Assembly (NCBI GenBank): GCA_001579985.1
Contig: LRSR01000981.1
Span: forward strand, 1-21,109
DNA length: 21,109 nt
Direction: 5' to 3'
Origin: Hypsibius dujardini
Lineage: Eukaryota; Tardigrada; Eutardigrada; Parachela; Hypsibiidae
The notes beneath the pieces are model-generated. The model was not told the DNA's origin. It saw only the letters and a program-made list of their open reading frames with translations, and searched no databases. Within the stretch, counting starts at the first letter, position 1. Each line of letters starts with the position of its first letter. Made by a program: the position numbers and the translations under genes. Positions 1 to 10,206 of this stretch are shown here, piece by piece.

Positions 1-1388
1 ACCGCCTCGATCGGGCTTGTCCAGTGAGTGCAGTACACAACCAATTCTTTATTAACACTACATCACATCATCTTATCACCAAACAAAACTTAACAAGCTA
101 ATTTATAGTTAAAATTAAACTATTAAGTTATTATTAAAATTAAATAAAATTAAACTATTACGTTACTATTTAAATTAAATTAAATAATAAAAATAAACTA
201 AGTTAAAACTCCACGACTAGCGAAATTAAAGTTGAATCTTTAGTTTCAGTTCAGTTCACTTTACTTTATCGTTAATCGAAATTAGTGCGATAATTTAACC
301 AAATCCTTAAACTTCAAATTCTTAATAATTCACAATTTTATTTATTACTGTATTGTTTTGCGAAAGTATTAATGTAAAATTGGGCTAACTTGCGCCGGTT
401 TTTGGACCCCCTCGTAAATTTGTACCGGCGGTCCCAAATAAATTTGCGATCAATCAAACGGGTTGGTTTGTACTGCCAGCATGAGCTTGTGGTGCAAGTT
501 ATCCCAATTCTACAGTAAGTACTAGTAACTGAAACTGAGAAACACTCCAAGGTTGCTATTACGTTTTAAGGTTCATTCTTTTTTTAATTATTAGGACTTT
601 TAATTCGACTTAGACAAATGATATTACTCAAATAAAATCTCGTTGTCATGCTTCAATCTTAAGTACATGAAAAATACTTTGTTAAATGTTTTTGAGAAAC
701 GAAAGAAAATTTAACAAAAAACAAAGTTACAATTTTTGTTTATAGTTTTCATTTCAATATAATTTCGCCATCATCCCATCATCCCCCTGTTGCAGGCTAC
801 CGATCTCGCTACTATCGCGCCCCGGTACATCACCTGAGTGAGCCCAGTTCAGCCAACGTCCTCGGCGGTTACTTGGACGACCGACTCCGGAAACGTCGCT
901 GCTTCGCGGACAAGCGGCTAGAGGCCGCCACCATCAACGAGAACCTCCTCCATCAAGCCCAAGCCCAAGCTGTCAACGGTCAATCCTGCCTTCCCGCCTT
1001 CTGCTTCCCCGTCGGTCCGACCGTCAACCACCATCAACGAACGCCACAACCGCTCAATCAACAGCTTCCCTTTTTTCATCCCTTAAATTTTTACCCCTTT
1101 TTCCTGTCTCCGGAGACCCAAGGCGGAGGACCACCGAATCAACGAAGCCACGTCCAGGAGGATCATTTTTTCAGTCCAAATGGAAGACCGATTTCCTCCT
1201 CGTCGTCGTTTAATTCGGCGGAAAAAACGGGAACGCTTTCACCAGTGTTCCATCACAACGACCCGGAAGTGGATCGGCAGGATGAGGGCGTGAAGTCCGC
1301 CTTCAGTAGAGTGGGTCGGCCAGTGGGAGGAGCCAAGATGGAGACACTTCGCCGGCCTGGTTTTTTAATTTCGGACCTGCTTTCTTAA
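1..1388 (+). CDS. 3' end of an unrecognised gene (exons 1-23 and 796-1388)
   Basis: The window opens with 23 bases followed by a strong donor (GTGAGT at 24-29). A matching acceptor (TGTTGCAG) ends at 795. Joining them gives one open frame: codons start at base 2, the split codon is A|GC, and the frame then runs about 590 bases to the TAA at 1386-1388. The exon is GC-rich against AT-rich flanks, which supports coding. The joined product reads PPRSGLSS-YRSRYYRAPVHH, then a basic stretch (DDRLRKRRCFADKRLE), then a Pro/Gln/His/Ser-rich, probably disordered tail ending FLISDLLS. SRYYRAP resembles the GSK3/DYRK kinase activation segment, but the APE continuation and kinase subdomains are absent, so I treat it as chance. 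The 5' part lies outside the window. No family is assigned; the exon itself is moderately secure and the 23-base exon less so. Confidence 0.45.
372..515. mobile_element. 144-bp TA-flanked MITE, CTGTAGAATT termini
   Basis: Terminal inverted repeats are visible at 374-396 and 491-513, matching at 20 of 23 positions. The right end read outward-in is CTGTAGAATTGGG. A TA dinucleotide sits on each side (370-371 and 516-517), as left by Tc1/mariner-type insertion. The element has no coding capacity and lies within the last intron of the gene at the window edge. Two further elements with CTGTAGA ends occur at 7005-7367. Confidence 0.6.
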
Positions 1389-1811
1389 TGATATAATTAT
1401 CGCCATTGATGAATGTATATGACGAACATGTATTTTTAACTGCTTTTCCTATGACGGGAAGTATTGTTTCATCACATGTTTGCATGAGGTGCTTTATATG
1501 CAATATGAAGCATTCATGGCCGAACAGCTCTTGCGTATGGCAAAAACCGAAAAAAAACTGAAATTCAAATTACAATTCTACTGAAAATTGAATGAGCATT
1601 TTTAGAAAATAATTTTCTAGTGCATTTGCTTTGAAGTAGAATTTTGTAGCTACTAGAAATTTAAGTGCGAGCTAGAGAGCTGAAATATTACCAGTAATAT
1701 TGGTAGATTAATTTCGGCTAAAAGTGAGCTCAAAGTCTTAGGTGATAATTAAGGTTAAACTGAAAATCCGTAGTATAGGACATTTTTGAAACGAAAAAAA
1801 ACTAGTCAGTT
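1389..1811. other. Intergenic, no gene seen
   Basis: AT-rich sequence following the stop of the first gene. It presumably contains that gene's 3' UTR, but I see no clear AATAAA signal. Neither strand offers an open frame with sensible codon content or splice signals. Confidence 0.5.
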
Positions 1812-2425
1812 GACAGACAGACTACGTACAGAATGCATGCATGGGGATGTGCGGGCAGAGAGACTGATAGATACCGATCGACATGGCAAATAAACAGACG
1901 GGCTGATAGACAGACAGACGGATGCCCATGTAGAAAGGGAAACGAACAGACAGACAAGACAAGGAAAATGGACAGACGACCTAACAGACGGAGAGAAGGA
2001 TGGACAGACTGATGAATAGATAGACTAACGGACAAACAGACTGAAGATATGGACAGACATAAGAATGGATAAGCGGACAGACAGACAAATAGACAGACAT
2101 GACAAGACAAGTAGACAGGCAGATGGATACACATCATGCATGATGAATATATAGATAAACGGACGAACAGGCATAACAATGGGTGAGCGGTTAAGCAAAG
2201 AAACGGACAGATAGGCAAGACAAATAGACAGGCGAACGGAAAGACTGATGAACAGATGGACAAACGAACATACTCTGAGTCTGAGAAATGGGCAGATATA
2301 CGACGGACAGGAAGCGTGCAGATATAGTAGTATCTCAGACAAACAGACAGAAGAATCACCATGGACGAACAGACAGACAGACAGACAGACAGACAAGCAG
2401 GCAAACAAACAGACAAACAGACAAG

Positions 2426-2475
<50 letters not shown>

Positions 2476-2510
2476 AACAACCAGGGAGCTGGACGGGTAG
2501 ACCGACAGGC
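1812..2510. repeat. (CAGA)n tetranucleotide tract, degenerate edges
   Basis: About 700 bases dominated by GACA/CAGA words. The purest core, near-perfect (ACAG)n, is at about 2368-2473, and the left flank decays gradually into interrupted copies. It yields long pseudo-ORFs of Thr-Asp-Arg-Gln on the plus strand and Cys-Leu-Ser-Val on the minus strand, which are artefacts of the repeat. Confidence 0.9.
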
Positions 2511-2951
2511 CGGAGGAATGGATCAAAACCAAACAGAACTATGAAGACTTTTGAGACTGTCTACAAGGTCCACCCCATCCCTCACCATCGTCCATCCCTG
2601 TCAGCCGTCGAACACATCTTGCATCTTTTATTCATATTAAATTGACAAGTTAAATTTTTGACCGAATGGAAATTTCCGTTCATCTCGCGTGGACGAAATA
2701 GGTAGAGTAGGTTTTTGTTTTAGCCCGCTCGTCGTGATGATTGTGTGTTGTCTTGTTTGGCTGCTCAACTTCCCGCTCACCACATAATGGTCTCTTGAAT
2801 GTATGAGAGTTTGCTGTAGGCCAAGCGTGACCTGCTCCGCTGACCACAGACGAGAGAGATGGGATGGGGCGACGAAAAAACCGGTTATGCATCACCAAGA
2901 CAAGTTAGAAAACGTTTGTTGGTTTAAGATTGCAGCAGAATTCAAGTCGAA
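2511..2951. other. Intergenic spacer upstream of tRNA
   Basis: Mixed-composition sequence with no supported gene. Short open frames on both strands lack family resemblance and splice context. Confidence 0.45.
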
Positions 2952-3022
2952 GCGTTGGTGGTTCAGTGGTAGAATGCTCGCCTGCCACGCGGGCGACCCG
3001 GGTTCGATTCCCGGCCAACGCA
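2952..3022 (+). tRNA. tRNA-Gly-GCC: tRNA-Gly (anticodon GCC)
   Basis: A 71-nt cloverleaf. The acceptor stem GCGTTGG (2952-2958) pairs fully with CCAACGC (3015-3021), with discriminator A at 3022. The D-arm contains TGGTTCAGTGGTAGA (internal A box). The anticodon stem is CTCGC/GCGGG around the loop CTGCCAC, giving anticodon GCC at 2984-2986. The T-arm contains GGTTCGATTCC (B box, 3001-3011). It closely matches the highly conserved eukaryotic tRNA-Gly(GCC), has no intron and does not encode CCA, as expected of a nuclear tRNA gene. No feature suggests a pseudogene: all stems pair, apart from an ordinary T-G pair in the anticodon stem. Confidence 0.97.
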
Positions 3023-3037
3023 TTTTTGTGCTTTTTT
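3023..3037 (+). terminator. Pol III T-run terminator of tRNA-Gly
   Basis: A run of five T (3023-3027) starts immediately after the discriminator base. A second run of six T follows at 3032-3037, acting as a backup. This is the usual RNA polymerase III termination signal on the coding strand. Confidence 0.85.
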
Positions 3038-3547
3038 CTTTCATAGCTTTTTTGTCCGGAAAAATTTTGGTGTATTTGAATAAATTATAGTGATTAAGTT
3101 TTTGCACATTTCAGTGCAAAAAATACGTGCCTAGCCAATTAATTCACCAACAGTCTCGAACATTTTGAAATCGTCACTCGCAACTCATTTTCTTTAAATA
3201 AATTGCTTGAATTCAAATGAAATCTAGCGATTAAATCAGTTTATTAAAAAAATGCATTTTATCAGAAGTAAAAGCCACATGTTCAGCACTTAAATAAAAC
3301 ACTTTTATGTAAACTATTCTAACATTTAAAATACAATTAATGATTTTAAGTAAAAGTATGCTGTTAAATATGGAATTCCTATTTTTGAGATTTAAAATAA
3401 AATACTAGTACAAGTAGTTATATTTAAAACACTTACATAAAAATCCATTTGGTCCATTAGAGTTTTTAAATAAAATACAAATATGTTCTATTTAAAAAAC
3501 TAAAATTAAAAGCTGATTTTTGAGCCGTTTCGTCGCTGATCTACTTA
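3038..3547. other. AT-rich spacer, no gene seen
   Basis: Strongly AT-rich, with recurrent ATTTAAAATAAAA-like words. There is no open frame, RNA gene or terminal-repeat pair that I can support. Confidence 0.45.
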
Positions 3548-4298
3548 CTTGGGAAGATTTTCCCAAGAGCAATTTCAAAAAATTTTCCCCTTCACTATTT
3601 TTTTGAGATAGCTCCGTATTCATGATTAAACACTTTCTATTTTGCCGGTGTGGTACCAGAGAATTTTTTCGGCGAAATGTCGAAGTCTCAAATTACAGTA
3701 CAAACGTTCCAGTGCAAATCAATAAATAAATTGATTGATTAATCTAAGTCGTTCAGTGCTACTAATTGATTGAGTGTGCTGATGTAAGGGTTTGATTGAT
3801 CGACTGGTTTTGCTTGTAGTCGTCGAGTGGCAAATGAATCACGTTCAAAGGATTGATGCATGGAATTTTTCATTTATGGATGTTTAGTGATTGAAGCTAG
3901 CTTGGAGCTTGGAATTCCAAGCACTGCTCGTTGAAAAGATAAACGAAACAATCAATAAAATGATATTGCGCCCAAACTGATTGAATCAGGCAGTCAATTC
4001 GTCGTAGGTTAGAACTCCGGCCAGCCAATCAATCAGTCAATCGATCATATGCAGTAGGTAAACCCAGTCAATCATTCCATCAGTTGCACTGAACGAGTGC
4101 TGCACCAATCAGTCAATCAACCAGTTGATTTGCACTGGAACGTTTGCACTTTGCACTGCAATTTGAAACTTCAAAATTCCGCAATAAAATTCTCTGAGAT
4201 CACATCAGCGAATACAAAATGTTCATCATAAATATGGAATTATCCCAAAAAAATACTGAGGAAGGATTCTGAATTTGCCATTTGAAAATCTTCCCAAG
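3548..4298. mobile_element. 751-bp fold-back/MITE element with long imperfect TIRs, TTA flanks
   Basis: The left end CTTGGGAAGATTTTC (3548) is the reverse complement of GAAAATCTTCCCAAG, which ends at 4298. Complementarity continues inward with gaps and mismatches for about 180 bases: 3651-3720 mirrors 4128-4197, including GATTTGCACTGGAACGTTTG. TTA flanks both ends (3545-3547 and 4299-4301), which fits the 3-bp TWA duplication of PIF/Harbinger elements. The centre is rich in TTGATTGA/TCAATCAA words in opposite orientations. No transposase frame is present, so it is non-autonomous and old. The superfamily assignment is an inference from the flanks alone. Confidence 0.65.
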
Positions 4299-4329
4299 TT
4301 AGTACCAGCCAACCAGGTAACAAGTACTA

Positions 4330-4609
4330 CCGTATTCCCCCGATCTCAAGGGACACTTTTTTGCCCTACTAGTCAATTTGATCCACCCCGGATCTTATCT
4401 GTTCATGACCGTTTGCTATTGCTTACCTACAATCAATCAATCAACTGATTCAGTGTGTGCGTCAAGAAATCCCGCGTAATCAATCAATCAATCGTTGCCA
4501 AGTTGCGCTTAAATTTCAACCAATCACAACACAGTGAATCCGATGGAACAGTCAACCGATGACTGGAGGGGGTGGGGCTTAACTGTCCCTTGAGATCGGG
4601 GGAATACGG
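4330..4609. mobile_element. 280-bp element with perfect terminal inverted repeats, TA flanks
   Basis: 4328-4355 (starting TACCGTATTCCCCCGATCTC) is the exact reverse complement of 4584-4611: 28 bases without mismatch, including the TA on each side. Counting TA as the target duplication gives an element of 280 bp. Its interior is non-coding and carries (CAAT)n-like words (about 4431-4442 and 4481-4494) like those of the neighbouring fold-back element. The perfect arms contrast with the diverged arms next door, suggesting more recent activity. Confidence 0.65.
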
Positions 4610-4627
4610 TACCTACTACTTCGAGTA

Positions 4628-4717
4628 GTACAGTGTACACTTGTGCACTTGTACACTTGTAAACTAGTACACTTGTAAACTTGTGCACTTGTACAGTGCA
4701 CTGTGTACTTCTGTACA
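4628..4717. repeat. Short minisatellite, ACTTGTACACTTGTAA-type unit
   Basis: Repeated 8-10 base variants of ACTTGTGC, ACTTGTAC and ACTTGTAA run across this stretch. They are framed by GTACAGTG and CAGTGCACTG words, so the tract is also partly self-complementary. It lies just upstream of the promoter region of paralogue A. Confidence 0.7.
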
Positions 4718-4814
4718 GGCACAAAATAATTTCGTCAGTCGTGACGTCAATCCCGGTAGAATCTTAGCCAAAATTGGGCAATTCGGCTCCCCGCCCGATT
4801 TCATCATCTGCAAT

Positions 4815-4853
4815 AGTATATATACCGGTATCTTCAGTCGACGCACTTGTCAT
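4815..4853 (+). promoter_or_regulatory. Candidate core promoter of paralogue A
   Basis: AGTATATATACC (4815-4826) is a good TATA-box match. A pyrimidine-rich initiator-like TCATTC lies about 30 bases downstream, near 4850. The start codon of paralogue A follows at 5085, leaving a 5' leader of roughly 235 bases, possibly spliced (a pyrimidine-rich tract followed by TTTTGTAG precedes 5003). The call rests on motif and spacing only. Confidence 0.35.
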
Positions 4854-5084
4854 TCTTCTCATCTCACCTTTTCTCCCTTTTTTCGCATTTTTTTTCGTTT
4901 CGTTGTCGCCGCATTTTTTTTGCCCTTCCTCCCTCCGGCTCTGGTGTACCCAGACGCGTCTTCTAATTTGTATATTAGTGCCTATGTTTAATTATTTTGT
5001 AGGCAGTCAACCGCGAGGCTATTCTTCAACGTGGGACAACTTCTCATCAAAGAACGGCACTCTTTATTCAGTTCAATTCCAAAA

Positions 5085-8000
5085 ATGGCGCGCCTTTCTG
5101 CCGTGACCTTTGCCGGGTTTCTCTTTCTGCTGGCGTTCGTCGGTATGTACTGCCATACGAGAGGGACTTTTGATCCGCGCAATGACGCCTGATTAGTGTT
5201 GTTCAAATCAAGATTTTGAGTTCACACTAAATTAGAATCTCATTTTAAATTAAATTAACAATTATTTAATTTAAAATCTTGTTTTTTTAAATTTAAAATC
5301 AAGACGCTCTTTTTATTATTTTAACTCAAGTTCGAATTAAAATCTCGGGATCAGTTTAAAATGGTTTTGCAGGTTATAATGTAAAATAATTTAAAAACTG
5401 ACACATGATCAGTCGTTTGATTTGGTTAAATTGAATTATTAATAAAACTAAACTAAAACTAAGTGACACAATTTTGAGTGATTTTAGTAATTTTTGGTAT
5501 TTTAATTCTAGGTTTTTGAGTTTCTAAAAAAGAGTAAAAGTAAGCTAACAGTTTTTGCAACTGACTTTTAAAGTGGAAAGATCAAATTAGAAAAATAATT
5601 TCGACTAATCAAAAACTGAGAATTTTTAATAACGAATCTTAAAAAGCGCGTTTTTTCTTTTTTTCTTTGTAGGTACGGCGGTTGCAGCGCCGGATGCCTC
5701 TACTGGTACTAATGCTACAGCTGCGACAGGTAAGGTACTGTTATTATATGTAGATATATAATAATATTTTTAATTTAAATTAAATAAAACCTCAGCACAT
5801 GAGCGAACGATGATTAATTAGTTAATTAATAACGTCATTTGATTTAAAGAAACTGTTGGTAATTAAATTCATTTTAAATTCAATAAGAAATCGACACTTA
5901 ACTCTAATGCTGATTTCGATTTTATTTAAAATTTATTTTATTTGAAATAAAAAAGTTATCATTTAAACTTCAAATCATAATTCATAAACTTAAACTTTAA
6001 ATCATAATATTGTAACAATATTTGTATAAGTTTGCACGTTGCAAGTACTGCGCCAACGATGACAGTCACCCCATTCACCAAGACTGACTTCCAAGACATC
6101 AGCAGGTTAGTCGGGTTGTATGGTGTCTTCTTGATTGGTTCCCGAACGGCACGCTCGTTCCTTGGCGGATTTCTGGGTGGCGACCTATACGCGGTAACTC
6201 GTTGATCGTTTGATTTAACTGAGCGCGCTCAATCCTAATCTCTGTTGCGCGTGGATCAATCTATCACGCCAACGAGTACACAGTAAAACATAAATACTTT
6301 TGAAGAAACTTTTGAAAATACTAGCATGGAACCACCTCTTCCGATCAATCCAAAAATGTTTTTATAAAAGCTCAAACACGATAAAAAGTCTCAAAAAATA
6401 ATTGCGTGCTGTAATACTAGTTCGTTCAATTTATTGCTTGATTTTCTGGTGATTCTACTTATCTCAAAGAAGTTATCGATCTGCTAGTATTGAGAAATTT
6501 GCGTTAGAAGACCGTTGTAAAATATGTAATGTTTTCTAATTATTCTGTCACACAGTATATTACAAATGAAATATTTTTGAAATATATTATTAATATATAT
6601 AATATATTATTAGATATAATTACATATATATAATGTCATTCATATATAATTCTATACGTAATGTATTATTTATATGCTATTAATATTTATATTAATCTCT
6701 CACAAAGTAAATTTTTATATTTTTAATTAGTTATGGTAATTTATTTTTTCCACGTATATATTATTATTTAGTACATGCATATCACGTGTATTACAGCCCC
6801 GGCAAAAGAGAAGGCCACGGTCACTTGTCACTTCCATAACTGCATCATCCGGCACCATCTAAACGACAAGCACACCTTCACCTGCGCGGAGGAGTGTAAT
6901 GGGTTCCCTCGCAACGACACAATTGGTTTCGCGGACGCGTCGAACTCCTCCCAGTGCAAGATGAGTCCTACGCCTTCCGACCTCCCTGCTAGCGACAGTA
7001 AGTACTGTAGAATTCGAATCAGCTGGTGCTATTGCGCAATCAGCTCAGTAAAAGACCGGAGCTAATTGGTTGCAAAAATAGGACAACACAAGACTGCACA
7101 TCATCCTTGCTACAAATTGTGTGAGAATCAGGTGATTGTTTACTTGATTGAAGCACTTGAGGGTTTTTGGCCCGTCGAAACTAATTTATGGGAGGGTCCA
7201 AGAATCAGCGCCAATTGATCGGAATTCTACGGTACTGTAGAGTCTCGACCATTTGTTGCGAATTTTCAGACCCATCCGTATATTATGCCTGCACACACTG
7301 AGCTACCCTGCAGTCATAATGTACGGGGCTCATTAAAAACTGGCACCAAGTGGTCGAGACTCTACAGTACTAGTACATCGATCATTGTAGTTCTAAGAAT
7401 TTCGTAATTAAAGGGAGAATAAGTATTTTAATTTTGGAAAAGAGGTTCATGTTTTTCGGGTCTTTAAAACGAACAATTTGAAATATAAAGTAATTGTACA
7501 GTATGAAAACACCAAGTATAAAAAATTGGAAACATAAAGTTTTTACTGGCTTGAATAACATAAATGAATTTGCTGATACGCATATTTATTTATATTTATT
7601 TCTAGGTATCTTTTTTATTCAATTTCAGAGCGTCGTAACGGCATCATCCCGCGCTTCGTGTTCCTGTTGTCTGAGGAGCACTACAAGAGCCTGACTGTTA
7701 AGAACCTTAACTTGGGCACCGCTCCGTTTCCGCACCTGACCCCGAACCTCACGTTCCCCAACGCTGCGTCTTTCTGCACGTTCTACCCGAGTGCGAACGA
7801 GTCAAGTCGTAGCTCTCGGTTTGAATGCTTGCGCAGTCTCAGTGGAGACCCCAGTAGAGACATTGAGTCCCGGTGGTACGGCAACTACACTGGCGGCAAG
7901 CTCAGCAACCCAAGTACGCGTTTGTGCTGACAGTAACAGACAGGCAGGCAGGAAAACAGACAGACATGCATGCAGGCAGACAGATGGACAGACAGGCAGA

Positions 8001-8640
8001 CACTTAATGACACAGTCAAATATACAGGCAGGCAGGCAGGCAAATAGACAAACAGGTAGAGAGACAGGAAGGAAATCAGGCAGGCAGGCAAATAGACACA
8101 CAGGCATACAGACAGACGGAACAAAGGCGGGCAGGCAACAGACAGAAAGACATGACAGGAGACCGACAAAGACAACGTGAAGCATGTACGTAGTTGGCAG
8201 GCAGGCATGCATGCAGTTAATTTCTGATTCAGCCAAGTAGCTTACCTGCTATCTAGTTAGATGTAGTCAATAAATTTCACATTGTCTTAGTTACTTGTCG
8301 ATAAGGCTTCATAGGTCGAGCTTTTCTGGTATTCGTGCTAAGACGTTATCTTTTTTTTCTGATCTTTCATCAGATTTCAAGGTCGCGAATTTCAAGGCCT
8401 ACAACATGACCCATAACATTCCTTTGGCGGAACGATGGGGCGTCCTCCAGGATGGCTGCCATGAATACAGCTTCGATAAGTCCGCCGGTAAATTCGACAA
8501 AGTATTTATAGTTTTCACGCTCTGTTTCGGTATTTGCTCTGTGATATTCCGCCTTTTTATTGTTTTCAGGTCATTCGGAGATCTTCGCTGCGTACCACGC
8601 GTTGGTCTACCTCTTCGCCGCCGTCTGGCTCCTACTGTAG
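5085..8640 (+). CDS. Paralogue A: GPI-tailed cysteine-rich secreted glycoprotein (261 aa, six exons)
   Basis: Exons are 5085-5142, 5673-5729, 6797-6997, 7629-7913, 8374-8487 and 8570-8640. Every junction is GT-AG and every intron is phase 1, and the joined frame has no internal stop. Residues 1-24 form a signal peptide (MARLSAVTF, hydrophobic core, cleavage after AVA). Residues 25-38 are Ala/Thr-rich. The ectodomain has eight cysteines (49, 54, 68, 72, 92, 155, 172, 229), suggesting four disulfides, and seven N-glycosylation sequons. Signatures are IRHHLN, TCAEEC, CTFYP, FECLRSL and GNYTG. The last exon encodes a hydrophobic tail (ALVYLFAAVWLLL) preceded by small residues, as in GPI-anchored proteins, so it probably sits on the outer cell surface. 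I recognise no known family. Large AT-rich introns hold small transposons and a microsatellite. Paralogue C has the same plan, which strongly supports the exon calls. Confidence 0.75.
6059..6205 (+). other. Short GC-rich open frame inside intron 2 of paralogue A
   Basis: A GC-rich island in AT-rich intron sequence holds a 48-codon frame from ATG 6059 to TGA 6203-6205. The peptide begins MTVTPFTKTDFQDISRLVG and continues through a glycine-rich hydrophobic stretch (GLYGVFLIGS, SFLGGFLGGD). Possible donors lie at 6105 (CAG|GTTAGT) and 6194 (GCG|GTAACT), but no acceptor joins it to paralogue A in frame. It may be a decayed exon or gene fragment, or chance. No family recognised. Confidence 0.2.
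7005..7232. mobile_element. 228-bp TA-flanked MITE, CTGTAGAATTC termini
   Basis: The left end CTGTAGAATTCGAATC (7005) is matched by a right end that reads CCGTAGAATTCCGATC in reverse complement (ending 7232). TA lies at 7003-7004 and 7233-7234. The element starts six bases after the exon 3 boundary of paralogue A, so its left TA lies inside the donor GTAAGTA. Confidence 0.5.
7235..7367. mobile_element. 133-bp TA-flanked MITE, CTGTAGAGTCTCGACC termini
   Basis: CTGTAGAGTCTCGACCATTTG at the left and CAAGTGGTCGAGACTCTACAG at the right are reverse complements with one mismatch. TA flanks both ends, and the left TA (7233-7234) is shared with the neighbouring element. Partial palindromy (CGTATATTATGCCTGCA against TGCAGTCATAATGTACG) continues inward, so the whole element could fold into a hairpin. 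Confidence 0.65.
7929..8215. repeat. (CAGA)n/(CAGG)n tract in intron 4 of paralogue A
   Basis: Mixed CAGA, CAGG and CAAA tetranucleotides start about 15 bases after the exon 4 donor (GTACGC, 7914) and run to 8170, with a last GCAGGCAGGCATGCATGCAG block at about 8195-8215. The Cys/Leu/Ser minus-strand frames here are repeat artefacts. Confidence 0.85.
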
Positions 8641-9873
8641 GCAGACACACGACTTCACCACCTTGGATTAAGGGTCCAAGCGTTCTTCTACGCAAATATT
8701 TCTTTCTTTGACTTTAATGATAGTGAAATTTTCCTGTCGCAAAAGTCTTTCGTCTGTGGCGTGACTGATCCTGTCCTGACTCGTTAACTTTGCTGAGACT
8801 ACTAGTTCGCGCTCGCTTTAATTCAAAGACGAAGTACTCGTACTGATTGTCGTTTAGCTTCTTTCTTTCTTATTTCTCATTCTCTCTTTCTCTTTCTCTC
8901 ATTTTCTTAGTTTGCCTGGACTGCGGTTCTTTACTCTATCACACGTAAATTCCGTCAAATTGAATCGGTAGGGTATGGAGCGGTTTTACTTGGGCTTGTT
9001 ACAAATTGTCTGGATTAAGAGATAGCGCTGGTACTTTTTTGCAACCCTATAATTCAAATCAGGTCGTCATGTGCTTATACAGGTCTGTTCAACAACATTT
9101 GGACACTTTAAAAAAATCACCAAAAATATGCTTTTTATTATTTTGGTCGAAGTTCTTCAGATTATATGAAGCTTAACTGTTTGCGTCTAAATACCTGGTT
9201 AGGATAATTCCGATTTCATTCTATAAGACAGGGGCCCTGGCGACAAAAATTGGACGAAATTGGTTGATAATTTTTGCCATTTCGCATACATGACTGAATT
9301 TAATGATACGAAAGTGAGCCACCCTACTTCGAAAATCGGGATATAGCGATCCATAACGGAACAGATAGGCTTCACAATGAGCCCTCTGGAAGGCAAATTA
9401 GTTCGGAAATCGAATTATGAAAAATATTTTTATGAACAAAGTGGCGCCAAAAGTCCTTTTTTGACGTGTTTTGAAAACTTTCAGATCAAAAATATGTTGG
9501 ATCGTTCCCTTTTCTAGTTTTTTATAGCTTTTATGTGTGCATAAAATGAAAACATTTGTTGTTTGAGTTGAGAATCTAGAGTTGCACAATACTGAAATAC
9601 AGCATGTGAAAAACCTTCCCTAATATGGGATGGACCAGTTATCGACAGGCCTCGTTCTCTCATTCGGTTAATTTAGGCTTTGAAGTGATACTTTTCTAAT
9701 ATGCCATCGACAAACATTCAGGAAAATGCAAACAAATGCATACGAAGAGCGATTGCAGTGACCAAGAAGAATACTTTTTTGTTCGAGGGAAATAAAATGG
9801 TCACCTTTTTTGGGTAGAGCTGCATGGGGTGGCTTACAGCTTTTTCACAATTGTTTGAAAGCTAAATTAATAA
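8641..9873. other. Intergenic A-B, no gene seen
   Basis: Contains the 3' UTR of paralogue A and a pyrimidine-rich patch (CTTTCTTTCTT, 8861-8910). Minus-strand frames of about 60 codons at 9199-9589 show no motif I recognise. The stretch from about 9080 (CAGGTCTGTTCAACAACATTTGG) has a transposon-end look, but I found no matching inverted partner. Confidence 0.4.
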
Positions 9874-10085
9874 AGACAGACAGGGAGGCAGATAGACAAA
9901 CACACAGGCAGACACACAGAAAGGCAGACAGCCAGACAGCCAGGCGGATAGACAGGCAGGTGGATAGACAAGCAGACAGATACACAGACAATCAAGCAGG
10001 CAGACCGACATGCAGAATTGCAGATAAATTAAACAGGCCGATGAATAGACGAAGTGGCACAGACATGTGAATAGGCAGATAAATG
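9874..10085. repeat. (CAGA)n tract, degenerate
   Basis: Interrupted CAGA/CAGG tetranucleotides on the plus strand, purest at about 9880-10000 and decaying to the right. Confidence 0.85.
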
Positions 10086-10206
10086 GAAATAAACAATCAG
10101 TCGGAGAGACGTACATGCAAACGGTACCTTTTGCACATACGGCGAATTACTTCCGATTTCTGCCCCCGTACTTGTCTGTTGATTTTAAAGAAAGATTCGC
10201 CGCAAT

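Noticed and set aside
798-830. Kinase activation-loop resemblance (SRYYRAP) in the window-edge gene
   Set aside because: The following residues (VHHLSE) lack the invariant Glu of APE, and no other kinase subdomain is present.
1802-2480. Long minus-strand frames rich in Cys-Leu-Ser-Val and plus-strand Thr-Asp-Arg-Gln frames
   Set aside because: They are direct translations of (CAGA)n; a 4-base repeat without stops stays open in all frames. The same applies at 7802-8236, 9810-10116, 10577-11019, 13016-13283, 14189-14448 and 16449-16884.
2803-3090. Plus-strand frame with GDPGSIPG
   Set aside because: Sense read-through of the same tRNA gene; no coding support.
2892-3107. Minus-strand frame containing RWPGIEPGSPAWQ
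   Set aside because: This is the antisense translation of the tRNA-Gly gene, a well-known spurious protein pattern.
4683-5106. Overlapping frames of about 100 codons upstream of paralogue A
   Set aside because: They begin inside the minisatellite, cross the candidate promoter and show no domain. Treated as 5' flank and leader.
9199-9589. Adjacent minus-strand frames that might be transposase remnants
   Set aside because: No transposase motif and no terminal-repeat pair found around them.
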